A stretch of DNA of 51,271 bases from Bradyrhizobium niftali (GTDB taxonomy: Bacteria > Pseudomonadota > Alphaproteobacteria > Rhizobiales > Xanthobacteraceae), in assembly GCF_004571025.1 (NCBI RefSeq), contig NZ_SPQT01000043.1:1-51271 (forward strand), written 5' to 3'. Shown here piece by piece: positions 7,460-16,200 of the stretch; positions within the stretch are counted from its first letter, which is position 1; each line of letters starts with the position of its first letter. A program made the position numbers and the translations under genes. The notes beneath the pieces were generated by a model that saw nothing but the letters and a program-made list of their open reading frames with translations, was not told the origin of the DNA and did not search any database.

Positions 7460-8602
7460 ATGACCGACAATCGCTTCTTCAACCGATCGGAGTTCATCGG
7501 AATTCTGGTGCTCGCGGTCTTCCTGGTGGTGATCCTGCCGCTCACACTTGATGTCTTCAGGCTCAATCTGGTCGCAAAATACCTGACCTACGCCTTCGTC
7601 GCGCTCGGCCTGGTGATCTGCTGGGGCTATGGCGGCATTCTCAGCCTCGGTCAGGGCGTGTTCTTCGGGCTCGGCGGCTACTGCATGGCGATGTTCCTCA
7701 AGCTCGAGGCGTCGAGCGTGGAGAACACCAAGATCCAGTCGACGCCCGGCATTCCCGATTTCATGGACTGGAATCAGATCACCACGCTGCCGCTGTTCTG
7801 GAAGCCATTCAGCAGCCTCACCTTCACGATCGCCGCCATCGTTCTCGTGCCTGGCATCTTCGCTCTCATCATCGGCACCGCGATGTTCAAGCGCCGGGTC
7901 GGCGGCACCTACTTCGCCATCATCACCCAGGCGGTCGCGGCCATCCTCACCATCCTGATCGTGGGACAGCAGGGCTACACCGGCGGCATCAACGGCATGA
8001 CCGACCTGCGGACGTTGAAGGGCTGGGACATCCGGCCTGATCACGCCAAGATCGTGCTGTACTTCTTCGAGGTCGGACTGCTGTTCGCCTGCATCATGAT
8101 CGCGCAGTTCGTCCGTCACTCGAAGCTCGGGCGCATCCTGGTCGCGATGCGGGAGAAGGAGGACCGGGTCCGCTTCTCCGGCTACAGCGTCGCGAACTTC
8201 AAGATCTTCGCCTTCTGCATCGCCGCCGTGTTCGCTGCGATCGGCGGCGCCATGTTCGCGCTCAATGTCGGCTTCATGTCGCCGTCCTTCGTCGGCATCG
8301 TGCCGTCGATCGAGATGGTGATCTACACCGCGGTCGGCGGCCGGCTCTCGATCCTCGGCGCGGTCTACGGCACGCTGCTGGTCAACTTCGCCAAGACCAG
8401 TCTGTCGGAAACCTTTCCCGAATTGTGGCTGTTCGGTCTTGGCGGATTGTTCATCGCCGTGGTCCTGGCCTTCCCGAACGGTCTCGCTGGGATCTGGGGC
8501 GACTACGTGCAGCCGCGCATCGATCGCCTGATCTCGTCGCGCAAACCGAAACCTGACGGCTGGACCGACAGTTCGGTCGCCGACGGCGCCCCGGCAGAGT
8601 GA
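7460..8602 (+). CDS. urtC: Urea/amide ABC transporter permease UrtC
   Basis: The protein is 380 residues and is a LivM-type permease, the second membrane subunit of the urt transporter. The stretch GGILSLGQGVFFGLGGYCMAMFLKLE near residues 55-80 (read in parts) is characteristic. The insertion with TPGIPDFMDWNQITTLPLFWKPF between the second and third membrane segments is a UrtC feature not found in ordinary LivM. About ten hydrophobic segments are visible. The loop VAMREKEDRVRFSGYSV near 230 carries the EAA-like coupling motif that contacts the ATPases. The C-terminus is hydrophilic. Its stop codon lies within the first unit of a duplicated sequence that also carries the start region of urtD. 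Confidence 0.9.
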   Translation: MTDNRFFNRSEFIGILVLAVFLVVILPLTLDVFRLNLVAKYLTYAFVALGLVICWGYGGILSLGQGVFFGLGGYCMAMFLKLEASSVENTKIQSTPGIPDFMDWNQITTLPLFWKPFSSLTFTIAAIVLVPGIFALIIGTAMFKRRVGGTYFAIITQAVAAILTILIVGQQGYTGGINGMTDLRTLKGWDIRPDHAKIVLYFFEVGLLFACIMIAQFVRHSKLGRILVAMREKEDRVRFSGYSVANFKIFAFCIAAVFAAIGGAMFALNVGFMSPSFVGIVPSIEMVIYTAVGGRLSILGAVYGTLLVNFAKTSLSETFPELWLFGLGGLFIAVVLAFPNGLAGIWGDYVQPRIDRLISSRKPKPDGWTDSSVADGAPAE

Positions 8603-8685
8603 GGAGATCATCATGCTCGTAGGTCACCACGATGCCGATGCCATGCCGGCAGTGAGGAGATAGGTCATGCTCGTCGGTCACCAGC
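8591..8685 (+). repeat. Duplicated translation-start region before urtD
   Basis: Two similar units, 8591-8630 and 8646-8685, each read ccggcag, tgaggagat, catgctcgt, ggtcacca. The first carries an ATG at 8613 that opens a 16-codon frame ending TAG at 8661-8663. The second carries the true urtD ATG at 8667. The mini-frame starts with the same five residues (MLVGH) as UrtD. Both copies have a GAGGAGAT ribosome site. Confidence 0.75.
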
Positions 8686-9422
8686 CCAAGGAATTCCTGC
8701 TCGCCGTCGAAGCGCTGACCGTGTCGTTCGACGGCTTCAAGGCGGTCAACGATCTCTCCTTCTACGTCGACGAGAACGAGATCCGCGTCATCATCGGCCC
8801 CAACGGTGCCGGCAAGACCACCGTGCTCGACCTGATCTGCGGCAAGACCAAAGCAACGTCGGGCTCGATCCAGTTCCGTGGCAAGGAGCTGACGCGGATG
8901 AAGGAAAACGAGATCGTCAAGACCGGCGTCGGCCGCAAATTCCAGAACCCGTCGATCTACGACGATCTCACGGTGTTCGAGAATCTGGAGATCTCCTATC
9001 CGCGCGGCCGCTCGGTGTTCGGCGCACTGACCTTCACCCGCGACGCCGCCGTGCGCGACCGGGTGCACGAGGTCGCCGAGATGATCTTCCTGAAGGACCG
9101 GCTCAACGTGAACGCCGATCTGCTCAGTCACGGCCAGAAGCAATGGCTCGAGATCGGCATGCTGCTGATCCAGGACCCGGACCTCTTGATGCTGGACGAG
9201 CCCGTCGCCGGCATGAGCGTGTCCGAGCGCGCCAAGACCGCCGAGCTTCTCAACCGCATCATCAAGAACCGTTCGGTGCTGGTGATCGAGCACGACATGA
9301 AATTCGTCGAGGACATCGCGCACAAGGTCACCGTGCTCCACCAGGGCCAGATCCTCTCCGAGGGCACCATGGAGAAGGTGAAGAACGATCCCAAGGTCGT
9401 CGAAGTCTATCTCGGTCACTAG
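8667..9422 (+). CDS. urtD: Urea/amide ABC transporter ATPase UrtD
   Basis: The protein is 251 residues and is a LivG-class ATP-binding subunit. Walker A is GPNGAGKTT at 44-52, the Q-loop lies near FQNPSIYDDLTV at 92-103, the signature is the variant LSHGQ at 153-157 (LSHGQKQWLEIGMLL is typical of UrtD rather than LSGGQ), Walker B is LLMLDEP at 173-179, and the switch His lies in VIEHDM. It energises transport together with UrtE at the cytoplasmic face of UrtBC. The start follows GAGGAGATAGGTC. The gene is 64 bases after urtC, the gap being filled by the duplicated start region, and 7 bases before urtE. Confidence 0.92.
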   Translation: MLVGHQPKEFLLAVEALTVSFDGFKAVNDLSFYVDENEIRVIIGPNGAGKTTVLDLICGKTKATSGSIQFRGKELTRMKENEIVKTGVGRKFQNPSIYDDLTVFENLEISYPRGRSVFGALTFTRDAAVRDRVHEVAEMIFLKDRLNVNADLLSHGQKQWLEIGMLLIQDPDLLMLDEPVAGMSVSERAKTAELLNRIIKNRSVLVIEHDMKFVEDIAHKVTVLHQGQILSEGTMEKVKNDPKVVEVYLGH

Positions 9423-9429
9423 GAGCGCG

Positions 9430-10122
9430 ATGATGCTGGCAATTTCCGATCTTCACGTTGCCTACGGCCAGAGCGAGGTGCTGCACGGGCTCAACGTCAA
9501 TGTCGCGCCGAACGAGATCGTCGCGATCATGGGGCGCAACGGCATGGGCAAGACCACGCTGATGAAATCGCTGATGGGCATCCTGCCCGCCAAGAGTGGC
9601 TCGGTGACCATGGACGGCGCCGAGCTCGGTGGTCTGCCGAGCTACGAGCGGGTGGCCAAGGGCCTCGCCTATGTGCCGCAGGGGCGCATGATCTTCTCCA
9701 CCATGACGGTGAAGGAGAACATCGAGACCGGCCTCGTCGTCTCCGGCGGGACCGAGGTGCCTGAAGACATCTACGAACTATTCCCGGTGCTGTTGGAGAT
9801 GAAGGGGCGCCGCGGCGGCAATCTCTCCGGCGGCCAGCAGCAGCAGCTCGCGATCGCACGCGCGCTCGCGACCAAGCCGAAGGTGCTGCTGCTGGATGAG
9901 CCGACCGAAGGCATCCAGCCCTCGATCATCAAGGACATGGCGCGCACCCTGAAGCGCATCCGCGACGAGAAGGGCCTGTCGATCGTCGTGTCCGAGCAGG
10001 TCCTGAGTTTCGCACTCGATATCGCCGACCGCGTGCTGGTGATCGAGAACGGCGAGATCGTGCGCGACGATCCGCGCGACAGCGTCGATGCCGCGCAGGT
10101 CTCCAAATATCTGTCCGTCTAA
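9430..10122 (+). CDS. urtE: Urea/amide ABC transporter ATPase UrtE
   Basis: The protein is 230 residues and is a LivF-class ATP-binding subunit. Walker A is GRNGMGKTT at 35-43 (the Arg/Met variant is usual in UrtE), the Q-loop is VPQGRMIFSTMTV at 82-94, the signature is LSGGQ at 132-136, Walker B is LLLDEP at 153-158 followed by TEGIQPS, and the usual switch His position reads VSEQVL, as in many UrtE/LivF proteins. Two consecutive ATG codons (9430, 9433) follow AGGAGCGCG; either may be used. It completes the five-gene transporter. The formamidase gene begins 27 bases later, so uptake and hydrolysis genes are very likely cotranscribed. Confidence 0.92.
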   Translation: MMLAISDLHVAYGQSEVLHGLNVNVAPNEIVAIMGRNGMGKTTLMKSLMGILPAKSGSVTMDGAELGGLPSYERVAKGLAYVPQGRMIFSTMTVKENIETGLVVSGGTEVPEDIYELFPVLLEMKGRRGGNLSGGQQQQLAIARALATKPKVLLLDEPTEGIQPSIIKDMARTLKRIRDEKGLSIVVSEQVLSFALDIADRVLVIENGEIVRDDPRDSVDAAQVSKYLSV

Positions 10123-10149
10123 CCAACCGTGTAAAAGGGGAGCATCTCG

Positions 10150-11379
10150 ATGCCAGAGACACTGATCAAGGTCGATCTCACCAAGTCGGCTTACGAAAAT
10201 GACATGGTGCATAACCGCTGGCACCCCGACATCCCGATCGTGGCCTGGGTCAATCCCGGCGACGATTTCATCATCGAGACCTATGACTGGACCGGCGGCT
10301 TCATCAAGAACAACGATTCCGCCGACGACGTGCGCGACATCGACCTCTCGATCGTGCACTTCCTCTCCGGTCCGATCGGCGTCAAGGGCGCCGAGCCCGG
10401 CGATCTCCTGGTCGTCGACCTGCTCGACGTCGGCCCGATGAAGGAGAGCCTGTGGGGCTTCAACGGCTTCTTCTCCAAGCAGAATGGCGGCGGCTTCCTC
10501 ACCGACCATTTCCCGCTGGCGCAGAAGTCGATCTGGGACATCAAGGGCCTCTACACCTCGTCGCGTCACGTTCCCGGCGTCAACTTCGCCGGCCTGATCC
10601 ATCCCGGCCTGATCGGCTGTCTGCCCGATCCGAAGATGCTGGACATGTGGAACAAGCGCGAGGCCGAGCTGATCTCGACCAATCCAACCCGCGTGCCAGG
10701 CCTCGCCAACCCGCCGTTCGCGCCGACCGCCCATGGCGGCCGCGCCAAGGGCGACGTCAAGGCCAAGATCGGTGCCGAAGGCGCGCGCACCGTGCCGCCG
10801 CGCGAGCATGGCGGCAATTGCGACATCAAGGACCTGTCGCGCGGATCGAAGATCTACTTCCCGGTCTATGTGCCCGGCGCCGGTCTCTCGATGGGCGACC
10901 TGCACTTCAGCCAGGGCGACGGCGAGATCACCTTCTGCGGCGCGATCGAGATGGCCGGCTGGCTGCATCTGAAGGTCGAGGTGATCAAGGACGGGATGGC
11001 GAAATACGGCATCAAGAATCCGATCTTCAAGCCGTCGCCGATCACGCCGAACTACAAGGACTATCTGATCTTCGAAGGCATCTCGGTGGATGAAGCCGGC
11101 AAGCAGCACTATCTCGACGTCCACATCGCCTATCGCCAGGCCTGCCTCAACGCCATCGAGTACCTGAAGAAGTTCGGCTACTCCGGCGCGCAGGCCTACT
11201 CGATCCTCGGCACCGCGCCGTGCCAGGGTCACATTTCCGGCGTGGTCGACGTGCCCAACGCCTGCGCCACGCTGTGGCTGCCGACGGAGATCTTCGACTT
11301 CGACGTGATGCCGTCGGCGGCTGGACCCATCAAGCACATCACGGGCGATATCCAGATGCCGATCTCGCCGGACAAGTGA
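10150..11379 (+). CDS. fmdA: Formamidase (FmdA/AmdA family)
   Basis: The protein is 409 residues, a typical length for FmdA. It hydrolyses formamide to formate and ammonia in the cytoplasm. Family landmarks are HNRWHPDIPIVAWVNPGDDF near residues 20-40 (in parts), the acidic GDLLVVDLLDVGP, HPGLIGCLP near 155, PPREHGGNCDIKDLSRGSKIYFPVYVPGA around 215-245, the metal-binding-like DLHFSQGDGEI near 253-264, and a C-terminal helical part. The ATG follows AAGGGGAGCATCTCG. It comes directly after urtE and before the FmdB-like gene, the same association as in the Methylophilus fmd cluster. Together with the downstream amidase it gives the operon two nitrogen-releasing enzymes, one for formamide and one for slightly longer aliphatic amides. 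Confidence 0.93.
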   Translation: MPETLIKVDLTKSAYENDMVHNRWHPDIPIVAWVNPGDDFIIETYDWTGGFIKNNDSADDVRDIDLSIVHFLSGPIGVKGAEPGDLLVVDLLDVGPMKESLWGFNGFFSKQNGGGFLTDHFPLAQKSIWDIKGLYTSSRHVPGVNFAGLIHPGLIGCLPDPKMLDMWNKREAELISTNPTRVPGLANPPFAPTAHGGRAKGDVKAKIGAEGARTVPPREHGGNCDIKDLSRGSKIYFPVYVPGAGLSMGDLHFSQGDGEITFCGAIEMAGWLHLKVEVIKDGMAKYGIKNPIFKPSPITPNYKDYLIFEGISVDEAGKQHYLDVHIAYRQACLNAIEYLKKFGYSGAQAYSILGTAPCQGHISGVVDVPNACATLWLPTEIFDFDVMPSAAGPIKHITGDIQMPISPDK

Positions 11380-11392
11380 TCCCTGCGCGACG

Positions 11393-11428
11393 GGATGCGG
11401 GACGGCGCGCATTTGCCGCCCCGCATCC
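11393..11428 (+). promoter_or_regulatory. Hairpin between fmdA and the fmdB-like gene
   Basis: GGATGCGGGACGGC (11393-11406) pairs with GCCGCCCCGCATCC (11415-11428) around an eight-base loop, with one mismatch in 14. There is no T-run. It lies in the 92-base gap and may be a partial terminator or a stabiliser that adjusts expression of the downstream genes. Confidence 0.5.
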
Positions 11429-11471
11429 GCCGCGAGGTGCGTTGAACAGGCAAGAGCGTGGGGATGATGCG

Positions 11472-11849
11472 ATGCCGGTCTATGAATATCTCTGTGACGA
11501 CTGCGGTCCGTTCAAGGACCTGCGCCCGATGGCGGAATGCGACGATCCGCAAAGCTGTCCGCATTGCGAGACCATGGCGCCGCGGGTGATCCTGACGGCA
11601 CCGAATTTCTTCTGCATGCCGGCGGAAAAGCGCAAGGCGCACGCCGTCAACGAGCGCAGCACGCACGCGCCGCAGACGCTCGCACAATACAAGGCCTCGC
11701 ACGGTCCCGGCTGCGGCTGCTGCTCCACGGGCAAGACGGTCAAGGACAAGGGCACGGCGGACAAGAAGAAGCCGGCGCGGCTGATGACCAAGAGCAAGAG
11801 CGGCGCCAAGGGTTTTCCCACCGCGCGCCCCTGGATGATCAGCCACTGA
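11472..11849 (+). CDS. fmdB: FmdB-family zinc-ribbon protein
   Basis: The protein is 125 residues, taking the ATG at 11472 that gives the family-standard start MPVYEYLCDDCG. The N-terminal 45 residues form a small zinc ribbon (CxxC at 8/11 and Cys29-x2-Cys32, with an extra Cys23). The C-terminal part has a second cysteine cluster, GPGCGCCSTG, and a very Lys-rich tail (KDKGTADKKKPAR). FmdB proteins were named as putative regulators of formamidase expression, but their biochemical role is not firmly established. They are often small nucleic-acid-binding-like ribbons. Its place between formamidase and amidase supports a role in this pathway. The C-terminal extension beyond the ribbon is longer than in minimal FmdB proteins of about 70 residues. 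Confidence 0.85.
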   Translation: MPVYEYLCDDCGPFKDLRPMAECDDPQSCPHCETMAPRVILTAPNFFCMPAEKRKAHAVNERSTHAPQTLAQYKASHGPGCGCCSTGKTVKDKGTADKKKPARLMTKSKSGAKGFPTARPWMISH

Positions 11850-11894
11850 CGCCACGCGCCAACATCAAACAGGTAAATTACAGGAGCGTCCGAA

Positions 11895-12935
11895 ATGCTT
11901 CACGGTGACATTTCCAGCAGCAACGACACCGTCGGCGTCGCAGTGGTCAACTACAAGATGCCCCGCCTTCACACCAAGGCCGAGGTGCTCGACAACGCCC
12001 GCAAGATCGCCGACATGGTGGTGGGCATGAAGGTCGGCCTGCCCGGCATGGACCTCGTGATCTTCCCCGAATACTCCACCCAGGGGATCATGTACGACTC
12101 CAAGGAGATGTATGAGACCGCTTCGGCGGTGCCCGGTGAAGAGACCGCGATCTTTGCCGAGGCCTGCCGCAAGGCGAAAGTGTGGGGCGTGTTCTCGCTG
12201 ACCGGCGAGCGCCACGAGGAGCACCCGCACAAGGCGCCCTACAACACCTTGATCCTGATGAACGACAAGGGCGAGATCGTCCAGAAGTACCGCAAGATCA
12301 TGCCGTGGGTGCCGATCGAGGGCTGGTATCCCGGCAACTGTACCTATGTCTCCGACGGCCCGAAAGGCCTCAAGGTCAGCCTGATCATCTGCGACGACGG
12401 CAACTACCCGGAAATCTGGCGTGACTGCGCCATGAAGGGCGCCGAGCTGATCGTGCGTTGCCAGGGCTACATGTATCCGGCCAAGGAGCAGCAGGTCCTG
12501 ATCTCCAAGGCCATGGCATGGGCCAACAATGTCTATGTCGCGGTCGCCAATGCCGCCGGCTTCGATGGCGTCTATTCCTATTTCGGCCACTCCGCGATTA
12601 TCGGCTTCGATGGCCGCACACTCGGCGAGTGCGGCGAAGAGGATTACGGCATCCAGTACGCCCAGCTGTCGAAACATCTGATCCGCGATGCGCGCCGCAA
12701 TGGTCAGTCGCAGAACCATCTCTACAAGCTGGTCCATCGCGGCTACACCGGCATGATCAATTCCGGCGACAGCCCGCGCGGCATTGCGGCGTGTCCGTAT
12801 GATTTCTACAAGAACTGGATCGCCGATCCCGAAGGCACGCGCGACATGGTCGAGGCGATGACCCGCTCGACGCCGGGGACCGACGAGTGTCCCATCGACG
12901 GCATTCCGAACGGGGCGGCGGCGTCGAATTACTAG
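11895..12935 (+). CDS. amiE: Aliphatic amidase (acylamide amidohydrolase)
   Basis: The protein is 346 residues, exactly the length of Pseudomonas aeruginosa AmiE, and appears very similar along most of its length (HGDISSSNDTVGVAVVNYKM at the N-terminus, CQGYMYPAK, YSYFGHSAIIGFDGRTLGEC). It belongs to the nitrilase superfamily. The catalytic residues fall at the known numbers: Glu59 in FPEY, Lys134 in KYRKIMPW, Cys166 in IICDDGNYPE, with the structural Glu142. It converts acetamide, propionamide and similar amides to acids plus ammonia and is normally a cytoplasmic hexamer. The ATG follows ACAGGAGCGTCCGAA. No amiC or amiR lies nearby, so control differs from Pseudomonas. The adjacent two-component pair is the obvious candidate. 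A separate formamidase AmiF is less likely given the AmiE-like sequence. Confidence 0.95.
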   Translation: MLHGDISSSNDTVGVAVVNYKMPRLHTKAEVLDNARKIADMVVGMKVGLPGMDLVIFPEYSTQGIMYDSKEMYETASAVPGEETAIFAEACRKAKVWGVFSLTGERHEEHPHKAPYNTLILMNDKGEIVQKYRKIMPWVPIEGWYPGNCTYVSDGPKGLKVSLIICDDGNYPEIWRDCAMKGAELIVRCQGYMYPAKEQQVLISKAMAWANNVYVAVANAAGFDGVYSYFGHSAIIGFDGRTLGECGEEDYGIQYAQLSKHLIRDARRNGQSQNHLYKLVHRGYTGMINSGDSPRGIAACPYDFYKNWIADPEGTRDMVEAMTRSTPGTDECPIDGIPNGAAASNY

Positions 12936-13208
12936 CATCGCCGGCGGCGCAGGTTGAGCTCGATGCCTGGATGATCGGCCATTGATGTGAATGGCCGTCC
13001 ATAGGCGCCGACGTTCCGAGAGGTCTGCGCATGCGCGGAATGGGAATGGCGCCCGGCAAACCGTGGCGCGGTTGCAACATGGACGCCTGAATCTGTTCAG
13101 GTTGCTTTGCCATTGGCGGATTCTCGACGCGCACCGGTTCTACCGGTCATCCTCATGGCCTAAGTTCCGCGCGGTGCCGCCAGGAGCGCCGTCCGTGAGG
13201 GGAAGAGT
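12936..13208. other. Intergenic region, amidase end to autotransporter start
   Basis: No gene is seen here. Small stems occur: GGCCATT-gatgtg-AATGGCC near 12980 and CCTGAA-tctg-TTCAGG near 13090. The second, followed by a short T-rich stretch, could be a weak terminator for the amide operon. No confident promoter for the autotransporter was recognised. Confidence 0.4.
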
Positions 13209-16200
13209 GTGGAAGTTTGGTTGCGATCGAGCGGGCCGGGTTGCTCGCACCTGAGCACTGTCGCAATTCGCACGGCATTCTGGGTCGGCCTCACCTTGGG
13301 CGCATCTGCCGCCATGACCTCCGCCGGAGCGCAGCAATTCTTCAACGGATCGCAGACCACGCCGAACGGTGCCGTCAATGGCGGCGGCGGCGTCTGGGAC
13401 TCGACCACCACCAACTGGACGGATTTCTCCGGTTCGACCAGCACCGCTTACGATCCGTCGTCATTCGGCACAACGTTCGGCAGCGGCGGTCCCTCGACGC
13501 CGGCCACAGGCGGCACGGTGACGGTTACGCCAGGCGGCGTGCAGCTCACCAGTCTCGTGGGCTTCGATCTCACCGGCGATGGTTCGATCTATACCATCCA
13601 GGGCGGCGACCTCAGGCTGGCCCCGGGCGGCACCACGTTCTTCACCAATGATGTCACGGGCAGCGGAGCCCCCTCGGCCGCGATTGCTTCCCGCATCACG
13701 GGCAGCGGCGGCATCTCCGTGCAGGGGCCCGGCATCCTGGCGTTGCTCGGCGCCAACACCTATTCCGGCGCCACGTTCATCTGCAACTGCGGCTCGTTGC
13801 AGCTTGGCGATGCGACCCATACCGCCAGCATCATCGGCGCTGTCACCAACGAGGGCCTGTTCAAGATCGTCAATGCCGACACGTCGGGCATCACGTCGCT
13901 GCTCAACGACTTCTCCGGCACGACGACGTTTCTCAACGCGACCTCCGCGAGCGCGATGGTGATCACCAACAGCGGCCAGGTGTATTTCGGCGATCTGGCC
14001 GGTGGCGGGACCGATACCGCGACGGCTGGCCGGGCGACCATCATCAATGATGGCGGTTTGACCAGCTTCTTTGGCCGCACCAACGCGGGCACGGCCAGCA
14101 TCACCAACCAGAATGGTGGCGGCGTCGCGTTCCTCGAGCAATCCTCGGCCGGCTCGGCGACCATCGTGAACAATGATCTCAGCGGGACTGTGTTTGGTAC
14201 GCTGAGTGGATCCGACACCGCGACCGCGGGCAACGCGACGATCGTCAACGAGTTCGGCGGCCGGACCAATTTCGGCGCGTTCACCACGGCCGGCAATGCC
14301 GCCATCATCACCAGGGACGGCGGCAAGACCGAGTTCTTCGACAATTCCACCGGCGGCAATGCGCGGTTCATCACCACCGGGACGGGCATCGTAGATTTCG
14401 GGGTCAGCGTCGGTCCCAACAGCGACGGCCGCATCACGGCCGGCTCGATCGAAGGCAGCGGCTTCTATTACATCGGCGGCGGCAACACGCTCGTCGTCGG
14501 CGGCAACAACCGCTCGACGGAGGTCAGCGGTGTCATCGGCGACTACGATCCCTGTAGTTGCGGTCCCGCCGGTCCGGGCTCGCTGGAAAAGGTCGGCAGC
14601 GGCACGCTGATCCTCTCCGGCACGAACACCTATACCGGCACCACCACGGTCAATGGCGGCATCCTGCGGGTCGATGGCAATATCTCGCAATCGAGCCTGA
14701 CCACCGTCAACGCGGGCGGCGCACTGTTCGGCGCAGGGATCGTCGGCAACACCGTTATCGCCAGCGGTGGCATCTATGCGCCTGGTGACGGCGGCCCCGG
14801 CTCGAGCATGCTGGTTCTGGGTGACCTCGCCTTCCAGTCCGGTGCGCTGTACCTCGTGCAGGTCGGCAGCGGAACCACCGCGAGTTTTGCAAACGTTGTC
14901 GGCAACGTTACCCTGAATGGCACCGTCGGCGTCTCGCTCTCTGCCGGCAGCACCATATTGCCGCACTACAAGATCATGCAGTTTTCCGGCTCGGCTACCG
15001 ACAACTTTGTCGGCGTTGCCGCGCCCGGGGGTCTCATCGGCACGACCAGCGTGAACCCTGGTGGCACCGTCTATCTCAATTTCACGCTCGACTATGGCGC
15101 GAAGTACGCCCTCAACATCAATCAGAAGAACGTCGCCACGACGCTTCAGAACTTCTTCAACGCCAATGGTTTCCTGCAAGCCGAATTCGCGGGCCTCGGC
15201 CCCAACGGCTTGACGCAGGCTTCCGGCGAGTCGGCGACAGGTTCGCAGCAGACGACATTCAACGCGATGAATCTGTTCCTCGGCCTGCTGACCGAAATCT
15301 ACGGCTCGGGGCGCAGCGGCGCTTCAGGTGCGACGCCATATGCCGATGACGCGAGCGCAAGTGCTTATGCCGCGGCAGGCAAGATCCCGCGTGACAAGAG
15401 CGCGCGCGACGCGTTCGCCTCGATCTACCGCAAGGCACCGGCCGCGACTTTCGAGCAGCGCTGGGACGTGTGGGCGGCCGGCTACGGCGGCTCCCAGACG
15501 ACCGACGGCAATGCCGGCCTCGGCTCGAACAACACCACCAGCAGCATCTACGGCACGGCCGTCGGTCTCGACTACCGTTTCTCGCCGTCGACCATCGCCG
15601 GCTTCGCGCTTGCCGGCGGCGGCACCAGCTTCGGCGTCACCGGCCTCGGCTGGGGCCACTCCGACCTGTTCCAGGCCGGCGCTTTCGTGCGTCATACCGC
15701 CGGACCGGCCTATATCACGGCTGCGCTGGCCTATGGCTGGCAGGATGTGACCACCAATCGCGTCGTCATCGCCGCCGGGTTCGACCAGCTGCGCGCCCAG
15801 TTCAATACCAACGCGTTTTCGGGCCGTGTCGAGGGTGGCTACCGCCACGCGATGTCATGGATCGGCGTCACGCCCTATGCGGCGCTGCAGGCCACCATGT
15901 TCGGCCTTCCGGGCTATTCGGAGTTCGCCGTGGCCGGCAGCAGCGTCTTCGCCCTCAACTATGCGGCCAAGGACGTGACCAGCACCCGCACCGAGCTCGG
16001 CCTGCGCGCGGACAGGTCATTTGCCGCTGCCGGCGGCCTGATGACGCTGCGCGGCCGCGTTGCCTGGGCGCATGACTACAATCCGGATCGTACCGTCGGC
16101 GCGGTGTTTCAGACCCTGCCTGGATCGGCTTTCGTCGTGAATGGCGCCGCGCAGGCACGCGATTCCGCGCTGACCACGGCGTCGGTGCAGGTGAACTGGA

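Noticed and set aside
8613..8663. Mini-frame of 16 codons as a real peptide gene
   Set aside because: It begins with a copy of the UrtD start and looks like a duplication remnant. There is no independent sign that the peptide itself is functional, so I list it as a repeat and a finding rather than a gene.
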